Positions 34,457 to 43,099 of a stretch of 64,000 bases of DNA are shown piece by piece. This DNA comes from Orlajensenia sp001423545. Lineage in GTDB: Bacteria; Actinomycetota; Actinomycetes; Actinomycetales; Microbacteriaceae. A program made the translations under genes and the position numbers. The stretch spans positions 186,001-250,000 of the forward strand of contig LMOK01000001.1 in assembly GCA_001423545.1 (NCBI GenBank). The letters run 5' to 3'. Numbering within the stretch: the first letter of the stretch is position 1; the number at the start of each line of letters is the position of its first letter. The notes under the pieces are model-generated. The model saw only the letters and a list, made by a program, of their open reading frames with translations, was not told the DNA's origin and ran no database searches.

Positions 34457-36220
34457 GTGCACTTCATCGTCGGCCGCCTCTCCTCCGGCGCTTCGTCGAC
34501 GCAGGCCTTCGACGCTGAGGGCACTGCCGTCGGTGAACGGATGCAGCACGCCGACGACGCGGCCCTCGCCACGTTCGCTCGACTCGAGTCGGCGGCCGAC
34601 CCGGCGGCCCGCTGGGTCTGGGACGACACGGCCCGCTGGTACCCGCGACTGCTGCGCCACGGTGTGCGCGTCGCCCGGTGCCATGACCTGAGGCTCGCCC
34701 ATGCGATCCTCCGACTCTCGACGCTCACTCGCGGCAGCGCGCTCTCGAAGGCGCCCCGCAGCGCCTGGGACGCGGCGCCGGCGATCGAGCGCCCGCCGGC
34801 GACCCACACCGCGCTGTTCGACGTCGAGATCGATGCGGGCACCGGCGATGACGTCGCCGCTCCGACCGACGCCGTCGACGAGACCCTGGCCGAGTGGCGC
34901 CGCCAGCTCGAGACCGTGCGCGGGTCCGCGGCATCCGGCAGGTTGCGACTGCTGCTCGCGGCGGAGTCAGCCGGGGCGCTGATCGCGGTCGAGATGCGCG
35001 AGGCTGGCCTGCCCTGGAGCGTCGAGCGCCACGACGAGGTGCTCACCGAGGCGCTCGGCCCGCGGCCGGCAGTCGGCGCGCGCCCGGCTCGCATGCATGA
35101 GCTCGTTCTCGCCATCCGCTCCGCCGTCGACGACCAGCAGCTGAACCCGGACTCGCCTCAGGAACTGCTCAGGGCGCTGCGGCGCAGCGGCATCAACGCC
35201 ACATCGACGAGCCAGTGGGAGCTCCGGGAGATCAAGCACCCGGTGATCGACCCCCTGCTCGAGTACAAGAAGCTGGCGCGGCTGCTCTCGGCCAACGGCT
35301 GGACCTGGATGGAGGCCTGGATCGTCGACGGGCGCTTCCGGCCCGACTACGTGCCCGGGGGAGCAGCCACCGGCCGCTGGGCGACGAACGGCGGCGGCGC
35401 GCTCCAGCTGCCGAGGCAGGTGCGCTCGGCCGTGCGGGCCGATCCCGGCTGGAAGCTCGTGGTGGCGGATGCCGCCCAGCTCGAGCCGCGCATCCTCGCA
35501 GCGTTGTCGGCCGATACCGCCATGGCTGCGGCCGGGCGTGGGGTCGACCTCTATGCCGGTATCCAGGCGACGGGAGTCGTGGAGACCCGGGCCCATGCCA
35601 AGGTGGCCATGCTCGGCGCCATGTACGGGGCGACGACGGGGGAGAGCGGGCGCTTGATGCCCCGATTGACGCGGGCCTATCCACGGGCGATCGCTCTGGT
35701 CGAGGAGGCTGCCCGCGCCGGTGAGCGCGGGGAGAGCGTCACGTCGTGGCTGGGAAGGTCGTCCCCGCTGCCGCCCGCAGCCTGGTTCGACCTGCAGTCG
35801 CAAGCGAGCGCCGCCGATGCCTCCGAGGCCGACGAGAGGCGGGCGCGCAGCAGCGCCCGCGAGTGGGGACGGTTCACCCGCAACTTCGTGGTGCAGTCCA
35901 CGGCAGCCGAATGGGCGCTGTGCTGGATGGCGGAGCTGCGGACCGCGCTCCTCGCGATGCCGGATCAGCCCGGGTCGACATCGGGGCAGGGACCGGCCTC
36001 CAGCGGCCCCCTCGCCGGCACGGTCTTCGCCGGACGCCCGCACCAGGTCTTCTTCCTGCACGACGAGATCGTGGTGCACACCCCGGCGGCCCTGGCGGAC
36101 GCTGTCGCGGAGCAGGTGCGGCTCGCCGCCGAGGCAGCCGGCCGATTGCTCTTCGGAACCTTCCCCGTCGACTTCCCGCTCGGTGCGGCCATCGTCGACG
36201 ACTACGCCGAGGCCAAGTGA
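34457..36220 (+). CDS. PolA-like family A DNA polymerase (bifunctional exonuclease/polymerase type)
   Basis: A 587-aa protein related to the C-terminal half of DNA polymerase I. Polymerase motif A is VVADAAQLEPRILAAL (catalytic Asp, Glu), motif B is RAHAKVAMLGAMYGATTGESG (Arg, Lys, Tyr-Gly) and motif C is VFFLHDEIVVH (catalytic His-Asp-Glu). The N-terminal ~180 residues occupy the 3'-5' exonuclease position but show no DxE acidic pair, so proofreading is doubtful. Actinobacterial proteins of this type are annotated as bifunctional 3'-5' exonuclease/DNA polymerase and accompany the true polA elsewhere. Its role is unclear; repair or stress synthesis is an inference. Confidence 0.85.
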   Translation: MHFIVGRLSSGASSTQAFDAEGTAVGERMQHADDAALATFARLESAADPAARWVWDDTARWYPRLLRHGVRVARCHDLRLAHAILRLSTLTRGSALSKAPRSAWDAAPAIERPPATHTALFDVEIDAGTGDDVAAPTDAVDETLAEWRRQLETVRGSAASGRLRLLLAAESAGALIAVEMREAGLPWSVERHDEVLTEALGPRPAVGARPARMHELVLAIRSAVDDQQLNPDSPQELLRALRRSGINATSTSQWELREIKHPVIDPLLEYKKLARLLSANGWTWMEAWIVDGRFRPDYVPGGAATGRWATNGGGALQLPRQVRSAVRADPGWKLVVADAAQLEPRILAALSADTAMAAAGRGVDLYAGIQATGVVETRAHAKVAMLGAMYGATTGESGRLMPRLTRAYPRAIALVEEAARAGERGESVTSWLGRSSPLPPAAWFDLQSQASAADASEADERRARSSAREWGRFTRNFVVQSTAAEWALCWMAELRTALLAMPDQPGSTSGQGPASSGPLAGTVFAGRPHQVFFLHDEIVVHTPAALADAVAEQVRLAAEAAGRLLFGTFPVDFPLGAAIVDDYAEAK

Positions 36221-36252
36221 TCCGGCCCGGGGTTCACCGGCGCGCGGTGCGT

Positions 36253-36825
36253 TCAGGCGCTCGGCCTGCCCCGTCGCGGTCGTGTGGTGCTGTAGCCGCG
36301 CGCCAGCCCGGCGCCGTGCCCGCCGGTGAGGCCGTCGAGCTCGGCCTCGACACCGTCGAGCCACGCAAGGGCGGCGGCTGAGAGAGCGGCATCCGCTCGC
36401 CCCGAGAGCCTGCTCTGGGCGGTGCCCCCGCTGGTGCCGTCCCCTGCGGCGGTCCCGGATGCCGCCCGCCAGCGCTCACGATAGGAGACCAGCAGCTCCC
36501 GAGCGTCGGTGCCGGGCAGTGAGGTGGCCATGAGCACGGCGTCGAGCATCTCGGCCCAGTCCGGTGAGCCGTCCGGCGCTTCGACCAATGCCGACTCGAC
36601 CTGCCGCTGGCCGTCGTCTGTGATGCGGTACAGAGGAAGTCCGTCGTCCGTCACGCCGGCCGCCCGCACCAGGCCCTGCACGCCGAGTCGCTCGAGGGTC
36701 GCGTACACCTGGCCGATGTTCACGGTGCGCCGATGACCGAGCCTGTCGCCGAGTTCGGCGTGCAACTGGGCGCCGTAGGCCGGACCCAGGGTGAGTACGG
36801 CGAGCAGACCGTTCCTGACCGACAC
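36253..36825 (-). CDS. PadR-family transcriptional regulator
   Basis: A 190-aa regulator with the PadR winged helix (SVRNGLLAVLTLGPAYGAQLHAELG, INIGQVYATLERLGVQGLV-like) and a C-terminal helical dimerisation region, ending in a charged tail (RPRRGRPSA). The GTG at 36825 is chosen because GGAGG lies just upstream and the family N-terminus begins there; an in-frame ATG at 36921 would add 32 residues without homology to the family. PadR proteins usually repress adjacent genes and themselves. A 16-bp palindrome lies in the gap before the divergent DUF3145 gene. Confidence 0.88.
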   Translation of the reverse strand: MSVRNGLLAVLTLGPAYGAQLHAELGDRLGHRRTVNIGQVYATLERLGVQGLVRAAGVTDDGLPLYRITDDGQRQVESALVEAPDGSPDWAEMLDAVLMATSLPGTDARELLVSYRERWRAASGTAAGDGTSGGTAQSRLSGRADAALSAAALAWLDGVEAELDGLTGGHGAGLARGYSTTRPRRGRPSA

Positions 36826-36905
36826 CGGCACCTCCGCGCTCCTGAGAAATCCATACCGAGCATACCTCCCGCCGGCTCCTGGGGGACCGGCATCCGACTG
36901 GCCGA

Positions 36906-36921
36906 ATGACACTGTTGTCAT
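36906..36921. promoter_or_regulatory. Palindrome, candidate PadR operator
   Basis: ATGACA (36906-36911), CTGT, TGTCAT (36916-36921): a perfect 6-bp inverted repeat. TTGTCA at 36915-36920 could be the -35 box of the DUF3145 gene, with CATAAT at 36939-36944 as -10 (18-bp spacer). So a bound dimer would block that promoter. This is inference. Confidence 0.45.
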
Positions 36922-37046
36922 CCATCAGGAAAGTGAGGCATAATCTGCTGTACCGGCCTCTGGCCGCACAAGTTCACACACAATCGCCGTGGTATCCGTG
37001 GTCGAGGTCGTTGGGGAAGACGTACCTCACACGAACGGAGAGCACC

Positions 37047-37568
37047 ATGGCGTCACCAGCTGCCCGTCAGGCACCGACTGCGCGGGGCGTTGTCTATGTC
37101 CACTCGTCGCCGCGGGCGCTCTGCCCGCACGTCGAATGGGCTACCGGTCGTGCCCTCGGGCGCGCCGTCAATTTCTCCTGGGTCGACCAGCCCGTGCTCA
37201 AGGGCGCGCAGCGCGCCGAGTTCTACTGGGAGGGCGACTCCGGCACCGGAGCTGCCATCGCCTCGGCCCTGCACGGCTGGGAGCACCTGCGCTACGAGGT
37301 GACGGAGGACCCGGGCCCCGGTACCGACGGCGGCCGCTGGATGCACACGCCCGACCTCGGCGTCTTCTTCGCCCAGACCGACAGCGCGGGCAACATGGTG
37401 ATCTCCGAGGATCGCATCCGTGCCGCGATGGAGAACGCCGGGCTCAACGCCATCGACCTGCACAACGAGCTGCGAGTCGCTCTCGGACAGGCCTGGGATG
37501 ACGAGCTCGACGTCTTCAGGCACGCCTCCGATGACGCCGCCGTCATCTGGCTGCACAAGGTCGGTTGA
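37047..37568 (+). CDS. DUF3145 family protein
   Basis: A 173-aa protein with the actinobacterial DUF3145 pattern: GVVYVHSSPRALCPHVEWA, AVNFSWVDQPV, EFYWEGDSGTGAAIASALHGWEHLRYEVTEDP and the C-terminal AWDDELDVFRHA, AVIWLHKVG. Soluble, no signal peptide; function not established. GGAGAG precedes the ATG at 37047. It is transcribed from a promoter that overlaps the PadR-side palindrome and ends at a strong hairpin. Confidence 0.9.
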   Translation: MASPAARQAPTARGVVYVHSSPRALCPHVEWATGRALGRAVNFSWVDQPVLKGAQRAEFYWEGDSGTGAAIASALHGWEHLRYEVTEDPGPGTDGGRWMHTPDLGVFFAQTDSAGNMVISEDRIRAAMENAGLNAIDLHNELRVALGQAWDDELDVFRHASDDAAVIWLHKVG

Positions 37569-37590
37569 GCCCTCGACGTTCCATGAACTC

Positions 37591-37624
37591 AGAAGCCCCG
37601 CGCTGAATACAGCGCGGGGCTTCT
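37591..37624. terminator. Bidirectional hairpin between DUF3145 and the MFS gene
   Basis: A perfect 14-bp stem (AGAAGCCCCGCGCT with AGCGCGGGGCTTCT) and a 6-nt loop. It is placed between two convergent genes and has T-rich ends on both sides, so it can work for both. Confidence 0.85.
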
Positions 37625-37649
37625 GTACGCATCGGTGGGGCTGCGCAGG

Positions 37650-39242
37650 TCAGCCGAGGAGCACGCCCTCGCCAGCGCCGCTGGACTTGGGGTCGGGGAG
37701 CCGGCGCATCCGGAATCCGTTGATCAGCCCGATGCAGCCGGCCAGGATCGGGATGAGCAGGGCGATCTGGAGCGCGATGGGGCGCGCATCGGTGTTGATC
37801 CGGATGATCTCGTCCTGGATCTCCTCGGGTTGACCGACGAGGAGCTCGTCGAGCGCCGAGTTCGACATGATCTCGGCGTCCTCCTCCAGCACCTGGGAGA
37901 CCTGTTGTTTCTCGTCGTCGGGGAAAACCTCGCTCGACATGGCCATGGAGGTGAAGATGAGCGAGAGCGAGGCGAGCATGATCGCGCCCGCGAACGCGAG
38001 ACCGAATGACAGCCCGAACGAACCGGCGGCCGAGTTCACTCCGGCGGCCTCGCTCACGCGTTCGTCGGAGATCGGCGACAGGGTGTAGTTGTTGAGCTGG
38101 GAGACGAGCAGCCCGAGCCCGCATCCGGCGATGATCAATGGGACCAGGAGCCACCACCCGGAATCCGCACGAGGCACCACCGGGATGAGGAGAAGCAGGC
38201 CGGCAGTCAGGAGCACGAATCCCCAGAGGATCAGGGTGGCCGGGCGGCGTCGCCCGACGCGCTTCCCGGCGAGCATGGCCACTCCGAACATGGTCAGTGA
38301 CAGCGGAGCGATCGACAGGCCGGCCTGCAGCGCGTTGTAGCCGAGCACCATCTGGAGGTAGATCGGCAGCACGATCATCGTTCCGCCGAGTGCGATCTGC
38401 TGCATCAGCTGGCCGCTGACCCCGAGCCGGAAGAGTTTGGAGCGGAACAGGTCGGGATCGATCAGGGTCGGCTTGCCGTGGCGCTTGCGCCGCACGAGCC
38501 AGTAGGCGAGGGCGCCGAGTCCGAAGACGCCGACGGCGATCAGGATGCCGACGGCCTCGCCTCCCTCCTGCCAGACCAGGATGCCGATGACGATCCCGCC
38601 CATGCCGACGACCGAGAGCAGCGATCCGAGGGCATCGACCTGCCGGGAACCGGTGTACGGCACATCGTGCACGAGCTTGATCCCGCTCAGCACGACGAGG
38701 ATGACGACGGCCTCGAGGGCGAAGGCGACACGCCACGACAGGAAGGTCGTGATGAACCCGCCGATCAGGGGGCCGACCGCGGCTGCGATCGCAGCGGAGG
38801 CCCCGACCGTCGCGTAGACCCGTGCCTGGGCGGCGCCCTCGAAGTTGCCGTGGATGAGGGACTGCATGGAGGGCAGGAGCAGCGAAGCGCCGAGTCCGCC
38901 GATCACCGCCCAGAAGATGATGATGGGCACCAGCGACTGCGCCAGCACCATCGCCACGGCTCCCGTCGCGTAGCAGAGGAGGCCGATGACGTAGGCCTTC
39001 TTGCGTCCGATCAGGTCGCCGACCTTGCTCCCGATGAGGATGAACGCCGCCGACACGAGCGCCTCGAGGGCGATGGCCGATTGCAGGCCGCTGACCGTCG
39101 CACCGATGTCCTGGACGACCGCGGAGATCGACACGTTCATGATCGACGTGTCGACGACGAGGACGAACATCGCCATCGCGAGAAGCAGCGCCAGCCTCCC
39201 GTTGAAGGTGGCCGTGCCCTTGTTCGTCTCGGAAGTGCTCAC
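37650..39242 (-). CDS. MFS transporter, DHA2 (14-span) family
   Basis: A 530-aa major facilitator protein with 14 predicted spans. The first half has VVDTSIMNVSISAVVQDIG (motif D1-like), GSKVGDLIGRKKAYVIG (motif A, intact) and the R-rich loop; a long acidic insert (DEKQQVSQVLEEDAEIM) lies between the last spans. Family members export drugs or other compounds by proton antiport. The start is GTG at 39242 with GGAAGGGG upstream; a GTGACA/TAGGTT promoter is about 40-70 bp upstream. Confidence 0.9.
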   Translation of the reverse strand: MSTSETNKGTATFNGRLALLLAMAMFVLVVDTSIMNVSISAVVQDIGATVSGLQSAIALEALVSAAFILIGSKVGDLIGRKKAYVIGLLCYATGAVAMVLAQSLVPIIIFWAVIGGLGASLLLPSMQSLIHGNFEGAAQARVYATVGASAAIAAAVGPLIGGFITTFLSWRVAFALEAVVILVVLSGIKLVHDVPYTGSRQVDALGSLLSVVGMGGIVIGILVWQEGGEAVGILIAVGVFGLGALAYWLVRRKRHGKPTLIDPDLFRSKLFRLGVSGQLMQQIALGGTMIVLPIYLQMVLGYNALQAGLSIAPLSLTMFGVAMLAGKRVGRRRPATLILWGFVLLTAGLLLLIPVVPRADSGWWLLVPLIIAGCGLGLLVSQLNNYTLSPISDERVSEAAGVNSAAGSFGLSFGLAFAGAIMLASLSLIFTSMAMSSEVFPDDEKQQVSQVLEEDAEIMSNSALDELLVGQPEEIQDEIIRINTDARPIALQIALLIPILAGCIGLINGFRMRRLPDPKSSGAGEGVLLG

Positions 39243-39279
39243 CAGAGTCCCCTTCCGAGTGACGCCGCGGTCTTCCTAG

Positions 39280-39309
39280 AACCTAGACCCGAATCGCCGT
39301 GATTGTCAC
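39280..39309 (-). promoter_or_regulatory. Probable promoter of the MFS gene
   Basis: On the minus strand, GTGACA (39304-39309, close to TTGACA) and TAGGTT (39280-39285) with an 18-bp spacer. Nothing else was recognised in the 160 bp to fabF. Confidence 0.45.
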
Positions 39310-39402
39310 GCCATCCGACCTGATGTCGCCAGCCTCTGCACGTCGTCGGCAGGGGACGGCGAATCATCACGCGCGCCCCCGTTCGACAGGATCAGCCGGT
39401 GA

Positions 39403-40638
39403 CTAGACCGAGCGGAACGCGACGACGGCGTTGTGGCCGCCGAAGCCGAACGAGTTGCTGATCGCCAGCAGGTCTCCGGCTCCGAGGTCGCGCGGGGTCG
39501 TCACGACGTCGAGCGGGATCTCGGGGTCCTGTTCGGTGAGGTTGATGGTCGGAGGCGCGACACGCTCGGCCAGCGCCTTCACCGTGAAGATCGCCTCGAT
39601 GGCGCCGGCGCCGCCCAGCAGGTGGCCGGTCGAGGCCTTGGTGGCCGAGACGGGGATTCCATCGAGTGCGTCACCGAACACGCGCCGCAGCGCGTTGTAC
39701 TCGGCGATGTCGCCTACAGGGGTGCTGGTGGCGTGGGCGTTGATGTGCGAGACGTCGCCGATGGAGGCATCCGCTCCCGAGATCGAGGCCAGCATGGCGC
39801 GCGCCGCGGCAGACCCCTCGGGGTCGGGAGCCGTGATGTGGTAGGCGTCGCTGGTGACGGATCCGCCGACGAGCTCGGCGTAGATGCGTGCGCCGCGAGC
39901 CTTGGCGTGCTCCTCGGTCTCGACGACGAGGGCTGCTGCGCCCTCACCGAGGACGAAGCCGTCGCGAGTGACGTCGTAGGGGCGGGATGCCGTCGCCGGG
40001 TCGTCGTTGCGCTTGGACAGCGCCTGCATCGAGGCGAAGGCCGCGATGGGCAGCGGGTGGATCGCCGCTTCGGAACCACCGGCGATCACGACGTCGGCGA
40101 GGCCGGCCTGCAGGTGGTTGTAGGCGTTGACGAGGGCCTCTGTGCTGGAGGCGCAGGCGGAGACGACGGTGTGGATGCCGGCGCGAGCATGCAGGTCCAT
40201 GCCGATGGCCGCTCCGGGCCCGTTCGGCATGAGCATGGGAACGGTCATGGGCAGCACGCGACGGGGACCGCGCTCGCGCAGGGTGTCCCAAGCGTCGAGG
40301 AGAGTCCAGACGCCGCCGATTCCGGTCGACCAGTCGACCATGAGACGCTCCGGCTCGACCTCGGGGGAGCCGGCGTCGGCCCAGGCCTCGCGCCCGGCGA
40401 TGAGGGCGAACTGGCTCGACGGGTCGAGGCGCTTGGTCTCGTGACGCTCGAGCACGTCTGCGGTCTTGACGGCGGACTGTGCGGCGAAGGTGACGGGCAG
40501 CGCGAGCTCTTCGACCCACGGCTGCAGGAGGGCGCTGGCGCCCGACATCCCGGCGAGCAGGTTCGACCAGCTGTCGGTCGCGTTTCCGCCGAGGGGGGAC
40601 GTTGCACCGATTCCGGTGACGACGATCTTCTTGGTCAT
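39403..40638 (-). CDS. fabF: Beta-ketoacyl-ACP synthase II
   Basis: The condensing enzyme that elongates acyl-ACP in type II fatty acid synthesis. The 411-aa thiolase-fold protein has the active Cys in VVSACASSTEAL, the first His in NAHATSTPVGD and the second in STGHLLGGAGAIEA, and the C-terminal NSFGFGGHNAVVAF. It is the last gene of the fabD–fabH–acpP–fabF operon. A hairpin sits upstream of it, after acpP. Confidence 0.96.
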   Translation of the reverse strand: MTKKIVVTGIGATSPLGGNATDSWSNLLAGMSGASALLQPWVEELALPVTFAAQSAVKTADVLERHETKRLDPSSQFALIAGREAWADAGSPEVEPERLMVDWSTGIGGVWTLLDAWDTLRERGPRRVLPMTVPMLMPNGPGAAIGMDLHARAGIHTVVSACASSTEALVNAYNHLQAGLADVVIAGGSEAAIHPLPIAAFASMQALSKRNDDPATASRPYDVTRDGFVLGEGAAALVVETEEHAKARGARIYAELVGGSVTSDAYHITAPDPEGSAAARAMLASISGADASIGDVSHINAHATSTPVGDIAEYNALRRVFGDALDGIPVSATKASTGHLLGGAGAIEAIFTVKALAERVAPPTINLTEQDPEIPLDVVTTPRDLGAGDLLAISNSFGFGGHNAVVAFRSV

Positions 40639-40707
40639 AACGGTTGAACTCTCCGGGAGGATATTTCCAGGCGCGCGGCGCGGGAGTGCGCACGCGGGCC
40701 GAGGTGG

Positions 40708-40739
40708 CGGGCCGGACTCACCAGTGGTGGTCCGGCCCG
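40708..40739 (-). promoter_or_regulatory. Intercistronic hairpin between acpP and fabF
   Basis: A perfect 10-bp stem (CGGGCCGGAC, 40708-40717, with GTCCGGCCCG, 40730-40739) whose loop adds a CACC/GGTG stem. It sits in a 117-bp gap inside an otherwise tight operon. It could stabilise the acpP mRNA or partly stop transcription, giving the high acyl-carrier-protein level that cells need. Confidence 0.5.
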
Positions 40740-40755
40740 TCCGCGACGAACGTGA

Positions 40756-41004
40756 CTAGTCCTGGGCCTTCACGATGAAGGAGACGGCGTCGCCGACGGT
40801 CTTGAGGTTCTTGACCTCTTCGTCGGGGATCTTCACGTCGAACTTCTCTTCAGCGTTGACGACGATCGTCATCATCGAGATGGAGTCGATGTCCAGGTCG
40901 TCGGTGAACGACTTGTCCAGCTCAACCGTGTCGGTTGCGATGCCGGTCTCGTCGTTGATGAGTTCGGCCAGGCCGGCGAGAACTTCTTCGGTGGACAATG
41001 CCAT
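40756..41004 (-). CDS. acpP: Acyl carrier protein
   Basis: An 82-aa acidic four-helix carrier. The phosphopantetheine site is Ser41 in DDLDIDSISMM (DSI rather than the more common DSL). It carries growing acyl chains between FabH, FabF and other FAS-II enzymes. It is encoded between fabH and fabF with a good GGAG Shine-Dalgarno before the ATG at 41004. Confidence 0.96.
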   Translation of the reverse strand: MALSTEEVLAGLAELINDETGIATDTVELDKSFTDDLDIDSISMMTIVVNAEEKFDVKIPDEEVKNLKTVGDAVSFIVKAQD

Positions 41005-41065
41005 TGTTATCTCCTTGGGGGGTTTCGTTTGACCGTCACTCAGTTTAGGGGTGACGGCGAGTGGG

Positions 41066-42070
41066 TCAGGGAAGGACGACGACCTGCGCGCCGAACACGA
41101 GTCCGGCGCCGAAGCCGATCTGCAGCGCCAGCGTGCCGCTCAGCTCGGGGTGGCCCTGCAGCAGGCGGTGGGTGGCGAGGGGGATCGAGGCGGCCGACGT
41201 GTTGCCGGTCGATTCGATGTCGCGCGCGATGACGACGGACTCCGGGAGCTTCAACTGCTTCGCGAACTCGTTCACGATGCGCATGTTGGCCTGGTGCGGG
41301 ATGAAGGCCGACAGGTCGTCCACGGTGATGCCGGCGGCGTCGATCGCTTCCTTCGCCACCTTGGCCATCTCCCACACGGCCCAGCGGAACACGGTCTGGC
41401 CCTCCTGGCGCAGCGTGGGCCACTCGGCCTTGCCGTCGCGGAAGTCGGTGAGGGTCCCGTTCATGCCGACGGCATCCGCCTTCGATCCATCGGAGCCCCA
41501 CACCGTGGCCGAGATGCCGGGAGCGTCGCTCGGGCCGATCACGACGGCGCCTGCACCGTCGCCCAGCAGGAACGAGATGGATCGGTCGGTGGGGTCGACG
41601 ACGTCGGAGAGCTTCTCGGCGCCGATGACCAGCGCGTAGTGCCCGGCACCGGCGCGGATGAGGGCGTCGGCCTGGGCGATCGCATAGGTGTAGCCGGCGC
41701 AGGCGGCGTTCAGGTCGTAGGCGGCAGCGGGGTTGGCGCCCACGTTGTCGGCGACGACGGCGGCCATCGACGGAGTCTGCTGCACATTGCTGATCGTGGC
41801 GATGAGGACGAGGTCGATCTTGGACGGCTCGACGCCCGACTTCGCAATGGCCTCCCGGGCAGCTGTGGTCGCGAGATCGGTGGCCGACACCCCGGCCGAG
41901 GCCCTGGTGCGCGTGACGATGCCCGTGCGCTGCTGGATCCACTCGTCGGAGGAGTCGATCGGGCCGACGAGGTCGTCGTTCGGCACGATGAGGTCGCCGC
42001 GTGCGGCGCCGATCGAGTAGATGCGGGTGAAGGCCGGGCCTGTGGCCTGCGTGAGGGTGGGGACTGTCAT
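41066..42070 (-). CDS. fabH: Beta-ketoacyl-ACP synthase III
   Basis: It starts fatty acid chains by condensing acyl-CoA with malonyl-ACP. The 334-aa protein has the catalytic Cys in DLNAACAGYTYA, His in FIPHQANMRI and Asn in ESTGNTSAASIPLA. In actinobacteria the enzyme often prefers branched starters, but this cannot be read off here. It is followed by acpP and preceded by fabD at 13 bp. Confidence 0.96.
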   Translation of the reverse strand: MTVPTLTQATGPAFTRIYSIGAARGDLIVPNDDLVGPIDSSDEWIQQRTGIVTRTRASAGVSATDLATTAAREAIAKSGVEPSKIDLVLIATISNVQQTPSMAAVVADNVGANPAAAYDLNAACAGYTYAIAQADALIRAGAGHYALVIGAEKLSDVVDPTDRSISFLLGDGAGAVVIGPSDAPGISATVWGSDGSKADAVGMNGTLTDFRDGKAEWPTLRQEGQTVFRWAVWEMAKVAKEAIDAAGITVDDLSAFIPHQANMRIVNEFAKQLKLPESVVIARDIESTGNTSAASIPLATHRLLQGHPELSGTLALQIGFGAGLVFGAQVVVLP

Positions 42071-42083
42071 GGTCTCTCTCGTG

Positions 42084-43004
42084 TCAGGCGTTCTGCTCGA
42101 TGAGCGCGACGGCGGCGTCGAGGTCGTCCGGGGTCTTGATGCCCACGCTGGGGATGCCCTTCAGGCCGCGACGGGCGAGCCCGATGAGGGCTCCGGCCGG
42201 AGCGAGCTCGATGATTCCGGTGACTCCCGCAGCAGCGAGAGACTCCATGGTGAGGTCCCAGCGTACGGGGGACGCCACCTGGGTCACGAGCAGTTCCAGG
42301 TACGTCGCGCCCGACTCGACCCGTGAACCGTCGTGGTTCGTCCAGATCGGAAGGGTGGGGTCGGAGGTCGCGTAGCCGTCGACGGCCCCGGCGAGCCAGG
42401 TGCGCGCCGGCTCCATGTAGCGGGTGTGGAACGCTCCGGCGACCTGCAGCGGGATGACGCGTGCTCCTGCCGGCGGCTCGTCCGCGAGTCGGGCTAGGGA
42501 GTCCGCAGCTCCGGCGACGACGATCTGGCCGCCACCGTTGTAGTTGGCCGCCTGCAGACCGAGCGACTCGGCCTTCGCCACGACATCGGCGGCGTCGCCA
42601 CCGAGAACCGCGCTCATCGAGGTGGGCGTCGCGGCGGCGGCCTGGGCCATTGCCACGGCACGCTCGCTCACGAACTGCATGGCGTCCGAGGTGCTCAGGA
42701 TGCCGGCGGCGGCGGCGGCGGTGATCTCGCCGACCGAGTGCCCGGCCACCCCGCCGATGCGCTCGCGCCCGACGGCGTTCACGAGGGAGGAGAAGGCCAC
42801 GAGGCCGGCAGCCACGATGAGGGGCTGGGCGACGGCCGTGTCACGAATGGTGTCGGCATCCGAGGTGGTGCCGTACGCGGCCAGGTCGAGACCAGCGGCT
42901 TCCGAGTACTCGGCGATGAGCGAGGCGTTCTCGGGCACGGCGAGCCAGGGCGCGAGGAAACCGGGGGTTTGCGAGCCCTGTCCAGGGCAGACGACGACGA
43001 TCAC
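42084..43004 (-). CDS. fabD: Malonyl-CoA:ACP transacylase
   Basis: It loads malonyl groups on acyl carrier protein. The 306-aa protein begins VVVCPGQGSQTPGF and has the nucleophile Ser in GHSVGEITAAA. The GTG at 43004 is chosen because the family starts there; CAGACT lies 6 nt upstream on this strand, a leaderless-type arrangement. It is the first gene of the FAS-II operon. The 95 bp to the upstream regulator gene should hold the operator, but I could not identify it. Confidence 0.94.
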   Translation of the reverse strand: MIVVVCPGQGSQTPGFLAPWLAVPENASLIAEYSEAAGLDLAAYGTTSDADTIRDTAVAQPLIVAAGLVAFSSLVNAVGRERIGGVAGHSVGEITAAAAAGILSTSDAMQFVSERAVAMAQAAAATPTSMSAVLGGDAADVVAKAESLGLQAANYNGGGQIVVAGAADSLARLADEPPAGARVIPLQVAGAFHTRYMEPARTWLAGAVDGYATSDPTLPIWTNHDGSRVESGATYLELLVTQVASPVRWDLTMESLAAAGVTGIIELAPAGALIGLARRGLKGIPSVGIKTPDDLDAAVALIEQNA

Positions 43005-43099
43005 CTGTACAGTCTGCCAACCGCTGGGCGCTGAGCGATGTCGAGGTTCACCAAGGATTCCGCCGATCGTTTGTTCGTGGCGCACATGGTGGAGCCGAC

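Noticed and set aside
43005..43099. FasR operator between fabD and its regulator
   Set aside because: The gap is the right place, but I saw no clear inverted or direct repeat that I could assign with confidence.
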